From the NCBI RefSeq assembly GCF_027213645.1, contig NZ_JAPWGL010000002.1:434001-498000 (forward strand): a DNA stretch of 64,000 bases, written 5' to 3'. The DNA comes from Pedobacter rhodius (GTDB lineage Bacteria; Bacteroidota; Bacteroidia; Sphingobacteriales; Sphingobacteriaceae). Of the stretch, positions 1 through 9,323 are shown piece after piece. The notes under the pieces were generated by a model. It saw only the letters and a program-made list of their open reading frames with translations. It made no database searches and was not told the origin of the DNA. The position numbers were made by a program, and so were the translations under genes. The first letter of the stretch is position 1. Each line of letters opens with the position of its first letter.

Positions 1-594
<594 letters not shown>

Positions 595-651
595 TCAATT
601 AAATTGACGCTAAACAGACAGCCTGTAAAAGCTTTATTAATCAGTATTTGT

Positions 652-659
652 TAATTTTG
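652..659 (+). promoter_or_regulatory. Bacteroidota -7 box for the NifU-like gene
   Basis: TAATTTTG matches the Bacteroidota -7 consensus TAnnTTTG exactly and lies about 21 bases before the ATG at 681. No clear -33 TTG box is visible at the usual spacing. Confidence 0.5.
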
Positions 660-680
660 TTTATTCTAATTGATTAAGAC

Positions 681-1232
681 ATGACCATTAACGTATATAC
701 AGAACAAACGCCTAACCCGGCAACCATGAAATTCATGGTTAATAAGTTATTAATTAACGGAAGTGAAGATTTTGCGACAAAAGAAAGTGCGGAACATTCA
801 CCTTTCGCTAAAGAGCTATTCAAATTTAATTTTGTTTCGGGAGTGTTTTTCGCCAGTAATTTCGTTACGATTACCAAAACCGATGACACTGACTGGGCGG
901 ACGTTGAAGCTATTTTAAAAGAATTTGTAAAAGGCGCCGTTGAATCTGAATTAAAAATTAAAGAAGCAACAGCCGAGGAAGCACCTGCTTTTGAAGGTTC
1001 GGAAACTGAAATTAAGATTCAGCAAATTTTGCACGATTATGTTCGTCCTGCTGTTGAACAAGATGGCGGTGCTATAACTTATAAATCTTTTGATGAAGGC
1101 GTAGTAACTGTGGAACTTCGTGGTTCTTGCAGTGGCTGCCCATCGTCTACCATTACATTAAAATCAGGCATTCAGAATTTATTACAAAGAATGGTTCCTG
1201 AAGTTACTGAAGTCGTTTCGGAAGCTTTGTAA
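681..1232 (+). CDS. NifU family Fe-S cluster scaffold/carrier (Nfu type)
   Basis: The 183-residue protein has an Nfu N-terminal domain (about 5-90, starting YTEQTPNPATMKF). A charged linker follows, then a C-terminal NifU domain (about 108-180) with the cluster-binding pair Cys150-x-x-Cys153 in CSGCPSS. Members of this family receive [4Fe-4S] clusters and pass them to apo-proteins in the cytoplasm. Length and domain order match the Nfu carriers of Bacteroidota and mitochondria. The gene stands alone, bounded by its own promoter box and a strong terminator. The ATG at 681 is supported by the conserved N-terminus. Confidence 0.93.
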   Translation: MTINVYTEQTPNPATMKFMVNKLLINGSEDFATKESAEHSPFAKELFKFNFVSGVFFASNFVTITKTDDTDWADVEAILKEFVKGAVESELKIKEATAEEAPAFEGSETEIKIQQILHDYVRPAVEQDGGAITYKSFDEGVVTVELRGSCSGCPSSTITLKSGIQNLLQRMVPEVTEVVSEAL

Positions 1233-1250
1233 TTTTACATTTTAAAATAA

Positions 1251-1278
1251 ATAGCCCGCTCATCAGCGGGCTATTTTT
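1251..1278 (+). terminator. Rho-independent terminator of the NifU-like gene
   Basis: A perfect 10-bp stem ATAGCCCGCT/AGCGGGCTAT with loop CATC is followed by TTTTT. It lies 18 bases after the stop codon. A-rich sequence on the left side could let it work in both directions. Confidence 0.9.
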
Positions 1279-1320
1279 GTATTATGTCGATTTATTTTTT
1301 TGTGGATGATGTAATTTTGT

Positions 1321-1430
1321 TCTCCCGCAGATTACAGGGATTAGGCAGAATCATCTTTACTGATCAAGCCTTATAACCACGAAATTCCAGTATTAAGCTT
1401 TTTAAGATTCACGCCTGCGCGAGAATGACG
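1321..1430. repeat. Degenerate intergenic repeat sequence with a REP-like dyad
   Basis: The 246-bp gap between the NifU-like and inositol phosphatase genes has no convincing ORF. It holds CCCGCAGATTACAGGGATTA-type sequence. At 1407-1426 there is an imperfect dyad, ATTC-a-CGC-CTGC-GCG-a-GAAT. These resemble short repeats scattered between genes in many bacteria. Copy number in this genome cannot be judged from one window. Confidence 0.45.
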
Positions 1431-1478
1431 ACTTTTGAATTAGCAACTATGCGATACCGATCTACAGAGAAAGCAAAA

Positions 1479-2270
1479 TCAGTTGAAATGCCTCTTGATC
1501 GCTTCCAGCATTTCATTCGTTAATTTGCCGTTTGTCGCCAGGATTTCCCTTTTTGTAAAATAATCATTTCCGCCTGAGAAATCGAAAACTGCTCCCCCGG
1601 CTTGCTGAACAATGAAACAGCCTGCAGCAAAATCCCATTGCTGTAGGTTATATTCAAAAAAAGCATCGAAGCGGCCACAAGCGGTATAAACTAAATCTAT
1701 TGCGGCTGCACCAATGCGACGAACGCCATGACTTTTCTGCATCATTTCTTCCAATAATTTTAAATATTGGGGTTGTTTATCAAACTGATAGTATGGAAAA
1801 CCCGTAGCCAATAAACTCGATTTAAGATCCGGATTTACAGAAACCTGAATTTCCTTTTTATTTAGAAAAGCTTTACCGCCTTTGTAAGCATAAAACATTT
1901 CACCCCGGTTTAACTCGTAAACAATGCCCAAAACCGGTAATCCGTCTTCATAAAGCGCGACACTAATGCCGTATGCAGGGATTCCATGAATAAAATTGGT
2001 TGTGCCATCTAGCGGATCAATTATCCATGTGTAAGTTTTACCTGCCCTGTTAATGGTTTTTTCTTCGGTAATAAAACCTGCATCAGGGATTAACTTTTCC
2101 AGGTTTTGAACCAGTTTCTGTTCTGCAGTTTTATCCACATAGGAAACCATATCATTTAAACCCTTGTACTCAATTTTATTTGCATCGAATTGCATGGCTT
2201 CTTTACGGATAAAATTTCCGGTAAGCTTTACAATTGAAATGACTTTATTACACAGTAATTCGTAATTCAT
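1479..2270 (-). CDS. Inositol monophosphatase family protein (SuhB/CysQ-like)
   Basis: The 263-residue protein has the metal-binding motifs of the family: EEKT near residue 70, DPLDGTTNFIHG near 86-97, and a C-terminal WDFAAGCFIVQQAGG. These bind Mg2+ and catalyse dephosphorylation of inositol phosphates or related small sugar/nucleotide phosphates. It lies 56 bases after lgt on the same strand and may be cotranscribed with it. SuhB, inositol-1-phosphatase and PAP phosphatase cannot be separated from motifs alone, so no symbol is given. Confidence 0.9.
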   Translation of the reverse strand: MNYELLCNKVISIVKLTGNFIRKEAMQFDANKIEYKGLNDMVSYVDKTAEQKLVQNLEKLIPDAGFITEEKTINRAGKTYTWIIDPLDGTTNFIHGIPAYGISVALYEDGLPVLGIVYELNRGEMFYAYKGGKAFLNKKEIQVSVNPDLKSSLLATGFPYYQFDKQPQYLKLLEEMMQKSHGVRRIGAAAIDLVYTACGRFDAFFEYNLQQWDFAAGCFIVQQAGGAVFDFSGGNDYFTKREILATNGKLTNEMLEAIKRHFN

Positions 2271-2326
2271 GGTTGATTAACAACAAACCATTCAGGTTGT
2301 TGAGGTTAAATGATATAATTTGAAAA

Positions 2327-3475
2327 TTAAGCGAGTTTGTTTTTATTTCTAAGCGCATAAAAGCTTAAAGCAATACCACCAATAACAAGGAATGTAGAAA
2401 TCATTTCTGCCTGCGTAAATGATAAACCAAAAACATGGTATTTGGAGTTCACACGAATTAATTCAATGCAGAAACGTTCCAAGCCATTTAATATCATATA
2501 AATACCAAACATTAAACCCGGAGCTTTTATTTTGTCTCTTATACTCCAGAGAAATGCAAACAAAATCAAGCAAACGATTACCTCGTAAAGCGGCGTGGGA
2601 TAAACGCCCTGAGCAAGTTCATTACAGAATTTACCCGAACAATTAGGAATGGGAATACCTTCGCCAACTACATTATTTGGATATTTATAAGACCATAGCC
2701 AATCTGGTAACCACGAAAAGGGTTTAGGATTGGGATTTACAATTCCCCAATCGCCATCACCAGATAAATGACAACCGATTCTACCTACTGCATAGGCTAA
2801 CATCATGCCCGGGCCTCCTACATCAAGCATGTGTAAAGGCTTTATTCCATTTTTCTTCGCGATGTAAAGTACCGCAGCACCACCACAAATCAGGCCGCCA
2901 TAAAAAGTAAAACCACCGGCAGAGAATATTCTATCAATCGGATGTTGCACAAAGTCGTCCCAATACTCTAAACCATCGAAAACCTTTGCGCCCAAAAAAC
3001 CACAAATAGCTGCCCAAACCACCAGGTTACTCATAATCTGGTAAGGATGAACCGTTACTTCAACCTCTTTAGGTTTAGCTAATTTTACCTTGTTTTTCTC
3101 CTTGTAATCCCAATAGGCAAATAATCCGGCAAAAAATAACCCTCCGATAACATTCCCTTTAGCGGAAAGTAAAATAAGTTCGATATTATCTGCAGCCAGC
3201 TGATAATTGGTTATCAGGTAAACAAGCTTATAACCTATAATGAAGCCGAACAAGCCGTTTAGAACAAGCTCGCCGGTTGTAGCAGGTAAACCTACCATTA
3301 CTTTTTTCTTCAAAGAATGTAGCACACCTAAAGCTTCTTTTCGTTTCAATTCCTGCGAAAATGCCCAGTAACCGGCAACAAATGCCAGCGCCACAAATAA
3401 GCCAAAAGTTTTAAATGGAAGCGGTAGGTTAATACCAAAAAGATATTCTAAAAAATGTGAAACGGTAGGAAACAT
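2327..3475 (-). CDS. lgt: Prolipoprotein diacylglyceryl transferase
   Basis: This membrane enzyme transfers diacylglycerol to the lipobox Cys of prolipoproteins, the first step of lipoprotein maturation. The Lgt signature appears as VGRIGCHLSGDGDWG, with a C-terminal NGLERFCIELIRVN segment, and there are about seven membrane helices. The frame stays open further upstream. There, however, it reads only through a 21-bp tandem repeat that gives low-complexity Leu/Ser/Phe, so the start is placed at the ATG at 3475 (MFPTVSHFLEYLFG). This gives 382 residues, longer than the roughly 290 of the E. coli enzyme but usual for Bacteroidota forms. It serves the many lipoproteins encoded here (SusD, SusE-like, GH53). 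Confidence 0.95.
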   Translation of the reverse strand: MFPTVSHFLEYLFGINLPLPFKTFGLFVALAFVAGYWAFSQELKRKEALGVLHSLKKKVMVGLPATTGELVLNGLFGFIIGYKLVYLITNYQLAADNIELILLSAKGNVIGGLFFAGLFAYWDYKEKNKVKLAKPKEVEVTVHPYQIMSNLVVWAAICGFLGAKVFDGLEYWDDFVQHPIDRIFSAGGFTFYGGLICGGAAVLYIAKKNGIKPLHMLDVGGPGMMLAYAVGRIGCHLSGDGDWGIVNPNPKPFSWLPDWLWSYKYPNNVVGEGIPIPNCSGKFCNELAQGVYPTPLYEVIVCLILFAFLWSIRDKIKAPGLMFGIYMILNGLERFCIELIRVNSKYHVFGLSFTQAEMISTFLVIGGIALSFYALRNKNKLA

Positions 3476-3504
3476 ACAAATAATTTGAAGCGAAGATAGT
3501 AAAG

Positions 3505-3651
3505 AAAGCGGAAAGACTAAAGACCAAAGCGGAAAGACTAAGAACCAAAGCGGAAAGACCAAAGAATAAAGCAAAAAGACTAAGGATCAAAGTGGAAAGC
3601 TGAAAGGTTAAAGCGGAAAGCTCTAAGACCAAAGCGGAAAGGCTAACGGCT
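3505..3651. repeat. Seven tandem copies of a 21-bp repeat
   Basis: Seven consecutive 21-bp units each begin AAAG followed by CGGAAAG or a near variant, starting at 3505, 3526, 3547, 3568, 3589, 3610 and 3631. Units 1, 2 and 3 are most alike; 4 and 5 have diverged. Because 21 is a multiple of three, long spurious ORFs run through it on the minus strand. It lies 30 bases upstream of the lgt start, between lgt and mtaB. A shorter degenerate repeat based on TTGATAC follows at about 3688-3718. Confidence 0.9.
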
Positions 3652-3715
3652 AAAAGTTTACGATATGTAATAATCGAATACTCAAATCTTGATACCTGAT
3701 ACTTATTACTTGATA

Positions 3716-5038
3716 CTAATGATGCGCATAAACTGTTTCAAGTTCAGCAACTTCAACCTCACCATCGGCGGTTAATTCTAAAAGTTTAACACCTTTTAAT
3801 TCGTTTACCATGATTGGGTCGTATTTAGCGCGAACTTTAACATAGTTTTTAGTAAAGCCATGCATGTAACCCATTTTTTGGTCAGCTTCAAAAAGCACTT
3901 CAGCTTCGCTGCCAATTTGAGACTGATAAAAAGCCCTACGTTTTTTATCAGATAAAATATGGAGCATTTTACTACGCTCATTACGTTCGCTGCCGGCAAC
4001 AACGCCTTTCATTTCCGCAGCAGCGGTTAATTCGCGTTCCGAATACGTAAATACGTGTAAATAAGAAATATCAAGTTGATTTAAGAATTGATAAGTATCT
4101 AAAAAATCTTCTTTTGTTTCGCCCGGGAAGCCAACAATAACGTCGACACCAATGCAACAGTTAGGCATTACTTCTTTAATTTTGGCCACACGCTCTACAT
4201 ATAAATCTCTCCGGTAACGTCGACGCATTAAGCCTAATATTTTATCAGAACCGGATTGTAAGGGAATGTGAAAATGTGGTACAAACCGTTTAGAAGTTGA
4301 TACAAACTCAATAATCTCGTTACTTAAAAGATTAGGTTCTATAGAAGAAATTCTGATTCTTTCAATACCATCCACTTCATCAAGCGCCTTAACCAAATCG
4401 AAAAACTTATCTTCCCTTTGGCCATTGCGTATACCGAAATCACCCAGATTTACGCCTGTTAAAACGATTTCTTTAACACCGCTATCGGCAATCATTTTTG
4501 CACGATTAACAACATTTTCAATGGTATCGCTGCGACTGGCACCACGGGCTAAAGGAATAGTGCAATAGGTACATGGGTAATCGCAGCCATCCTGTACTTT
4601 TAAAAAGGTACGGGTTCTATCGCCAATCGAGTAAGAAGCGATAAAATTATGATTTACTTTTTCTATATTCTGCTGATGAACAACCGCTTTAGAATTTTTC
4701 GTTAAATCGGATATATATTCAACGATCCTGAATTTTTCAGCAGCACCCAAAACCATGTCAACACCTTCTATTTCGGAAATTTCCTGAGGTTTCAACTGTG
4801 CATAGCAACCAACAATCGTAACATATGCATTTGGAGAATATTTTAAAGCTTCTTTAACTACCTTACGGCATTTTTTATCGGCATGGTCGGTAACTGAACA
4901 GGTATTAATAACATATACATCAGCTGCATCCTGAAAATCAACAACAGCATAACCTGCATCGGTAAATAAACGACCAATTGTTGATGTCTCGGAAAAGTTT
5001 AACTTACAACCTAATGTATAAAATGCGACCTTTTTCAT
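3716..5038 (-). CDS. mtaB: tRNA (N6-threonylcarbamoyladenosine-C2)-methylthiotransferase MtaB
   Basis: The 440-residue radical-SAM methylthiotransferase converts t6A37 to ms2t6A37 in tRNAs reading ANN codons. Cys11 (TLGCKLNF), Cys47 (NTCSVTDHADKK) and Cys78 (VGCYAQ) of the N-terminal MTTase domain bind the auxiliary 4Fe-4S cluster. Cys152, Cys156 and Cys159 (CDYPCTYC) bind the radical-SAM cluster. A TRAM-like C-terminus follows. The N-terminus MKKVAFYTLGCKLN favours the MtaB branch over MiaB or RimO. It is first in a possible mtaB-lgt-phosphatase series on the minus strand, although the tandem repeat separates it from lgt. Confidence 0.94.
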   Translation of the reverse strand: MKKVAFYTLGCKLNFSETSTIGRLFTDAGYAVVDFQDAADVYVINTCSVTDHADKKCRKVVKEALKYSPNAYVTIVGCYAQLKPQEISEIEGVDMVLGAAEKFRIVEYISDLTKNSKAVVHQQNIEKVNHNFIASYSIGDRTRTFLKVQDGCDYPCTYCTIPLARGASRSDTIENVVNRAKMIADSGVKEIVLTGVNLGDFGIRNGQREDKFFDLVKALDEVDGIERIRISSIEPNLLSNEIIEFVSTSKRFVPHFHIPLQSGSDKILGLMRRRYRRDLYVERVAKIKEVMPNCCIGVDVIVGFPGETKEDFLDTYQFLNQLDISYLHVFTYSERELTAAAEMKGVVAGSERNERSKMLHILSDKKRRAFYQSQIGSEAEVLFEADQKMGYMHGFTKNYVKVRAKYDPIMVNELKGVKLLELTADGEVEVAELETVYAHH

Positions 5039-5158
5039 TTAGCCTGCAAAGATAGCAAAATAAGTTTTCAGTTAGCAATTTTCAATTCCCGCTAGGTTTG
5101 GAATTTGTCAATTTTCAATTAGTAACTAATTACAAACTGAAAACTGTTAATTGATACC

Positions 5159-5725
5159 TTACTTCTCCTGCCAGCGATAACTTTCTTGTTCGAAACCTGC
5201 GAGGTCTAAAACGCGGTTTACAACCGTTTCCGCAACTTCTTCTATTGTTTCAGGCAAACTATAAAAAGACGGATTTGCAGGACAGATGATTCCTCCGGCT
5301 TCAGCTATAATTTTCATGTTATTAATGTGAATTAAACTAAAAGGCGTATCCCGAACAACCGCAATTAGTTTTCTTCGTTCTTTCAGCACAACATCTGCAG
5401 CCCTGGAAATTAAATCGTTAGAGATACCATGGGCTATTCTGCCTAAAGTACCCATAGAACAAGGCATAATTATCATTGTATCATATTTGGCGGAACCAGA
5501 TGCAAAGGGCGCATTGAAATCATTTTTGTTATAAAATGTGAAATTGTAATCGCTGTAACTTTGATTACCGAGTTCAAACCGCCAAACTTCTTTGGCATTA
5601 TCACTCATTACTATTCCAACTGCTTCAGTCTGTTCATTTAGGTTTGTTAGCTTATCGAACAAAACTTTTGCATAAACTGAACCACTGGCACCCGTAACTG
5701 CTATTACTACTTTTTTCTTACCCAT
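5159..5725 (-). CDS. ubiX: Flavin prenyltransferase, UbiX family
   Basis: The 188-residue flavoprotein begins with the family motif VTGASGSVYAK and has the conserved PCSMGTLGRIAHGISNDL and FSLIHINNM segments. UbiX attaches a dimethylallyl group to FMN to make the prenyl-FMN cofactor of UbiD-type decarboxylases. No ubiD is in this window. About 120 AT-rich bases separate it from mtaB downstream, so cotranscription is uncertain. Confidence 0.92.
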   Translation of the reverse strand: MGKKKVVIAVTGASGSVYAKVLFDKLTNLNEQTEAVGIVMSDNAKEVWRFELGNQSYSDYNFTFYNKNDFNAPFASGSAKYDTMIIMPCSMGTLGRIAHGISNDLISRAADVVLKERRKLIAVVRDTPFSLIHINNMKIIAEAGGIICPANPSFYSLPETIEEVAETVVNRVLDLAGFEQESYRWQEK

Positions 5726-5763
5726 TATGAAAACAAAAATAAGGTTTATAAACTATATGAAAC

Positions 5764-5793
5764 AAAAAAGGGCCGAATACAAGTATTCGACCC
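5764..5793 (-). terminator. Rho-independent terminator, minus strand, with no assigned upstream gene
   Basis: On the minus strand an 11-bp stem (GGGTCGAATAC/GTATTCGGCCC, one mismatch, 2-base loop) is followed by TTTTTT. Just before it in transcription order, 5815-5830 forms a second hairpin, TACCCT-TTCG-AGGGTA. The OmpA-like gene upstream already has its own terminator at 6322-6351. This one therefore ends either read-through transcripts or an unannotated small RNA. Confidence 0.7.
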
Positions 5794-6321
5794 TACATCT
5801 ACCTATGAAAAACATACCCTCGAAAGGGTAAGAACAAATATATATAATTTTTTAAAAAAAGATCATTCTGAGATGTTAAATTGTACATAATACACAATTA
5901 TTTTCACCATCAAAACACAACCTATTGATTATTAATTAATTAAAATATTTAAAGGTAAAACTTTTTTATATCGAAGGCGTGTATATTACACTAAGTGATG
6001 CAAAATTGACTTTAAAATATTTATTTGGTGTATTTTTTAAAATACTATATTCAATAATAAATATTACGTTTATTTGAGTTTGTTTTACTATTTATTGAAA
6101 TTAACCATAATATCGTTATTAGTTTTACAATTTAGAATAACAATATTGATACTAATTAAATATTTTTTAAGCCTAAATGTTTCCAACCGTTAACAGAAGA
6201 ACTGTTTAAAGAAATAACAAATTATTTGTACATTTTTATCTTGAAGATTTATTGTGCGGGGTTTTGATAGGTATATAAACATGCTCTAAAATTACAGTCT
6301 GTATTTGCAATTTTATCAAGC
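5794..6321. other. Long AT-rich intergenic region, no protein gene seen
   Basis: Some 530 bases lie between two minus-strand terminators. No ORF longer than about 20 codons with a plausible start was found. A 13-bp palindrome ACAAATTATTTGT lies at 6217-6229. A clean TAnnTTTG box was not found on the minus strand. The space may encode a small RNA ending at 5764, or hold the distal 5' region of ubiX. Confidence 0.4.
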
Positions 6322-6351
6322 AAAAAAAAAAGCCCCAACATAAGTTGAGGC
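6322..6351 (-). terminator. Terminator of the OmpA-like lipoprotein gene
   Basis: On the minus strand an 8-bp stem (GCCTCAAC/GTTGGGGC, one mismatch, loop TTAT) is followed by ten T residues. It lies 21 bases after the stop codon. Confidence 0.85.
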
Positions 6352-6372
6352 GCTCACTTTATTTAATGAAAA

Positions 6373-7245
6373 TTATTGTTTCGGCGCTGCCGGTGTTTCA
6401 GGCGCTTTACCTATTAATTCCATAAACTGGTCTAATTTCGGAGTGATAATAATTTGCGTACGTCTGTTTTTAGATTTTCCGGCAGGTGTACTGTTATCAG
6501 CCACAGGATTAAACTCTCCTCTACCGCCGGCCGTTAATCTTTTAGGATCCACTGCGTATTTGGTTTGCAAAACCTGAACCACTGAAGACGCCCGTAAAGC
6601 GCTTAAATCCCAGTTGTTTCTAATGTTTGTTTGCGCAATTGGAACGTTATCTGTATTACCTTCAATCAGCACATCATAAGTATCGTAATCTTTAATAATT
6701 TTAGCAATCTTGCTCAAAGTTTCTCCAGCTTTATCAGATACTTCATAACTTCCTGATTTATAAAGCATATTATCAGCCAGTGATATATACACTACGCCTT
6801 TTAAAACCTGTACATCAACATCCCCCAATTCTTCTCTGCTCAGTGAACGTGTTAAATTATTAGTTAACACCATATTAAGTGAATCACTTTTGTTTTTAGC
6901 ATTTATCAGCTGTTTGATGTATTTATTTGAACTGTTAATCTCGTCTACCAATTTCGAGATATTAACATTTCCCTGGTTACTGGAATTCAAACATTTTGTC
7001 AGCGCATCCTGTAATGCAACCGCATTTGCCTTTTCTGATGCAATTTGTTCCTCTAAACTTTTAACCCTGCTATTTGCACCGGTTAATTCTCTTTGACTAT
7101 CCTGGTATTTATTACTAAGTTCCTGGTTACGTTCCCGGAGCTTATCAAATGTAGCTTGTAGTTCAGTATATTTTTTGTTACTAACACATCCTGACAGGAT
7201 TATGATTGCAAGAAGCGTTATAGGAATTGATTTGTAAATTTTCAT
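6373..7245 (-). CDS. OmpA-family lipoprotein with coiled coil, peptidoglycan-binding
   Basis: The 290-residue precursor has a lipoprotein signal ending LSGC, with acylated Cys20. A predicted coiled coil (about 25-125, rich in Glu, Lys and Gln heptads) follows, then a C-terminal OmpA-like domain (about 145-275). The domain contains EGNTDNVPI, LSALRASSVVQVL and GGRGEFNPV and ends in SKNRRTQIIITP, the positions that bind diaminopimelate in this fold. Such proteins tether the outer membrane to peptidoglycan. There is no beta-barrel. The gene is monocistronic, with its own terminator. The exact cellular role, structural or MotB/PAL-like, is not determined. Confidence 0.88.
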   Translation of the reverse strand: MKIYKSIPITLLAIIILSGCVSNKKYTELQATFDKLRERNQELSNKYQDSQRELTGANSRVKSLEEQIASEKANAVALQDALTKCLNSSNQGNVNISKLVDEINSSNKYIKQLINAKNKSDSLNMVLTNNLTRSLSREELGDVDVQVLKGVVYISLADNMLYKSGSYEVSDKAGETLSKIAKIIKDYDTYDVLIEGNTDNVPIAQTNIRNNWDLSALRASSVVQVLQTKYAVDPKRLTAGGRGEFNPVADNSTPAGKSKNRRTQIIITPKLDQFMELIGKAPETPAAPKQ

Positions 7246-7653
7246 AACTTCTTATTTAATTTTAAGATTATATTTTATATGATCATTTACAACAACCGAT
7301 CCCTTTTAAAGTTTTGATCTAAAATTTAAGCTTTATTAACTTTTAATCAGCCATTTGCAACAGTACTTTCTATATAATTTTAGCTAAACTTTAAAACTTT
7401 AATTTTCTGATTAAAATTATTTAAAATGATATTAGAAATTATAACGTAAAAGGATATAAACGAAGATAAACAAATCAGGAATAATGAATTTATTTGTATC
7501 TTAATTCTGCTTAATTAAATTAATTGATAGTCTGTTTATCAATTTCTTTGTTTTAAAGTGCAAATGTTTTATTTTGCAACAATTATAAGAACAGTACATT
7601 TTTGTTGTTAGCATACAAAATCAATTTTTATTACCTGGATTATAACTCTATTT
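7246..7653. other. Divergent AT-rich promoter region
   Basis: This 408-bp region separates the divergent OmpA-like and RRM genes. It is extremely AT-rich. TTTG/TATTTTG-like sequence near 7550-7580 could serve the RRM gene with a 5' leader of about 70 bases, but no box matches the consensus fully. No ORF or stable hairpin was found. Confidence 0.35.
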
Positions 7654-7953
7654 ATGACTAAAATTTTTATTGGTGGTTTAGCGGATAACATTCAGGAGAT
7701 GGATTTGGCTATTTTGGTTAGCCTGCATGGTGAAATAGATACCATTAAAATTGTTAGGGATAGAGCAACCGGCCGTTGTAAAGGTTATGCATTTCTGGAG
7801 ATTCCGAAGCTTGCTGATGCAAAGAATATTATTTCGATGTTAAACGGAGAATCGTTTAAAGGAAACACTTTAACCATAAAAATAGCTGAAGATGGTGCAG
7901 CTAAGCCTGCTCCCAAGTTTAACAAATTTGCGGCGAAGAAGTTCTCCAGGTAA
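7654..7953 (+). CDS. Single-domain RRM RNA-binding protein
   Basis: The 99-residue protein is one RNA recognition motif followed by a basic Ala/Pro/Lys-rich tail (AAKPAPKFNKFAAKKFSR). RNP2 is KIFIGGL at residues 3-9. RNP1 is KGYAFLEI near 47-54, with the aromatic Tyr and Phe that stack on RNA bases. Small RRM proteins of this type occur in cyanobacteria and Bacteroidota, often cold- or stress-induced, and are thought to bind single-stranded RNA as chaperones or post-transcriptional regulators. It stands alone with a long AT-rich upstream region. Confidence 0.9.
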   Translation: MTKIFIGGLADNIQEMDLAILVSLHGEIDTIKIVRDRATGRCKGYAFLEIPKLADAKNIISMLNGESFKGNTLTIKIAEDGAAKPAPKFNKFAAKKFSR

Positions 7954-8040
7954 TTATCAAACAAATTTAACAACAATTACTGATTAAACTTATCAAATAT
8001 TGTTGATGCAGAACACCACTTATTCCGCATTTTCATCGAT

Positions 8041-8319
8041 TTAGCTGCGCAAAGATGAATACCAGTTTATCGGGTGAGAACGGAAGTTCATTCCGTTGTG
8101 CTCTATATGATAAAGTATTATTGGCCTTGTAAAGTCTACTAATTTTTCAACCTTTCGGGATAAACTGCCCAGAAAATCGATACTCGAAATTCCTTCTTTA
8201 AGGTACACATAAATCACTGTTGCAGTTTTAAATTCAAATCGTTCAATTTGTCCAGGCCACTTAGATTTAATTTTGTTCAGGAAGGCCTTAATTTTCTTTT
8301 CGTCTTTTAGGGTATCCAT
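8041..8319 (-). CDS. Hypothetical protein, 92 residues
   Basis: I do not recognise this family. The product is soluble and mixed in charge, with no signal peptide or membrane segment. An N-terminal helix-like stretch (MDTLKDEKKIKAFLNKI) is followed by alternating hydrophobic strands (ATVIYVYL, PIILYHIEHNG), suggesting a small alpha/beta fold. It follows the exonuclease III gene on the same strand after 93 bases and may be cotranscribed. Codon use resembles the neighbours, so it is probably a real gene. Confidence 0.6.
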   Translation of the reverse strand: MDTLKDEKKIKAFLNKIKSKWPGQIERFEFKTATVIYVYLKEGISSIDFLGSLSRKVEKLVDFTRPIILYHIEHNGMNFRSHPINWYSSLRS

Positions 8320-8412
8320 AAGTTTAAGGTTTGATGGTTTAAATTAGTAATTTATTTAAATCTCCCTTAACCTGTAACAGATAGAATACAAAAACTTTAC
8401 TTGCAGAACATT

Positions 8413-9183
8413 CTATTCGATCTCTATCCATACCGGTCCATGATCACTTGTTTTTTCCCATCCTCTCACATTTTTATCCACACCCGCGGCCAATAATCTG
8501 TCTTTAAGTAAAGGGCTTAGTAAAAAATGATCAATTCTTAAGCCTGCGTTGCGACCGTAGGCATTGCGAAAATAATCCCAAAAGGTATAAATCACTTCAT
8601 CCGGATAAAGTTTTCGGATGGCGTCGGTCCAACCCTGTGCAACCAGGTCATGGAATGCCGCCCTCACTTCAGGGCGAAACAGTGCATCATCAACCCAACG
8701 TTCAGGTTTGTAAACATCCAGTTCAGTTGGCATTACGTTATAATCACCACAGAGTACAACAGGCAGATTATAATCTAATAGTTTAGCAGCATGATTTTTA
8801 AGTCGCTCAAACCAGGCTAATTTGTATTCGAGTTTTGGCCCCGGAGCCGGATTTCCATTCGGCAAATAAAGACATCCTATAACCAGATCATCAATCATGG
8901 CCTCAATATAGCGGCTATGCAAATCTTCATCGTCGCCTGGTAAACCTCTTCTTAATTCCTTTATGTCTTTACCTTTGGCCAGTATGGCAACACCGTTCCA
9001 ACTTTTTTGTCCGTGCCAAATCGCATTATAACCAGCCGCCTGTATCGCTTCCAGCGGAAATTTTTCATCAGGCGCTTTAAGTTCCTGCAGGCACACAATA
9101 TCGGGTTTGGTTTCTTCAAGCCAACGTAGCAGAACAGGAAGGCGGCCATTAACACCATTAACATTATAGGTAGCGATTTTCAT
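8413..9183 (-). CDS. xth: Exodeoxyribonuclease III (AP endonuclease, Xth family)
   Basis: The 256-residue protein has the endonuclease/exonuclease/phosphatase fold. Motifs in order: YNVNGVNGRL, LQELKAPDEKFP with the metal-binding Glu, GDYNVMPTELDV with catalytic Asp and Asn, RIDHFLLSP, and SDHGPVWIEIE with the catalytic Asp-His. It cleaves DNA at abasic sites and removes 3' blocks in base excision repair. Length matches E. coli XthA-type enzymes. Confidence 0.94.
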   Translation of the reverse strand: MKIATYNVNGVNGRLPVLLRWLEETKPDIVCLQELKAPDEKFPLEAIQAAGYNAIWHGQKSWNGVAILAKGKDIKELRRGLPGDDEDLHSRYIEAMIDDLVIGCLYLPNGNPAPGPKLEYKLAWFERLKNHAAKLLDYNLPVVLCGDYNVMPTELDVYKPERWVDDALFRPEVRAAFHDLVAQGWTDAIRKLYPDEVIYTFWDYFRNAYGRNAGLRIDHFLLSPLLKDRLLAAGVDKNVRGWEKTSDHGPVWIEIE

Positions 9184-9323
9184 TGATTTTAAATTAAAAA
9201 CTTCGAATGCATAATATTATGAAAACTCAAACGAAAGGAAAAACATTATTTAGCTTAATCTGATTGTTTGTAGCATTTTTTACTTTTCTATCGTATTACA
9301 CTGTAAACCAACATCTAAATAAT

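Noticed and set aside
3476..3632. Upstream extension of lgt and an overlapping minus-strand ORF rich in Leu, Ser and Phe
   Set aside because: Both merely read through the 21-bp tandem repeat; the real Lgt N-terminus starts at 3475.
5764..5829. 20-codon minus-strand ORF (starts MFFIGRCRVEYLYS) running through the orphan terminator
   Set aside because: Its coding sequence is the terminator stem and T-run itself, so translation is unlikely.
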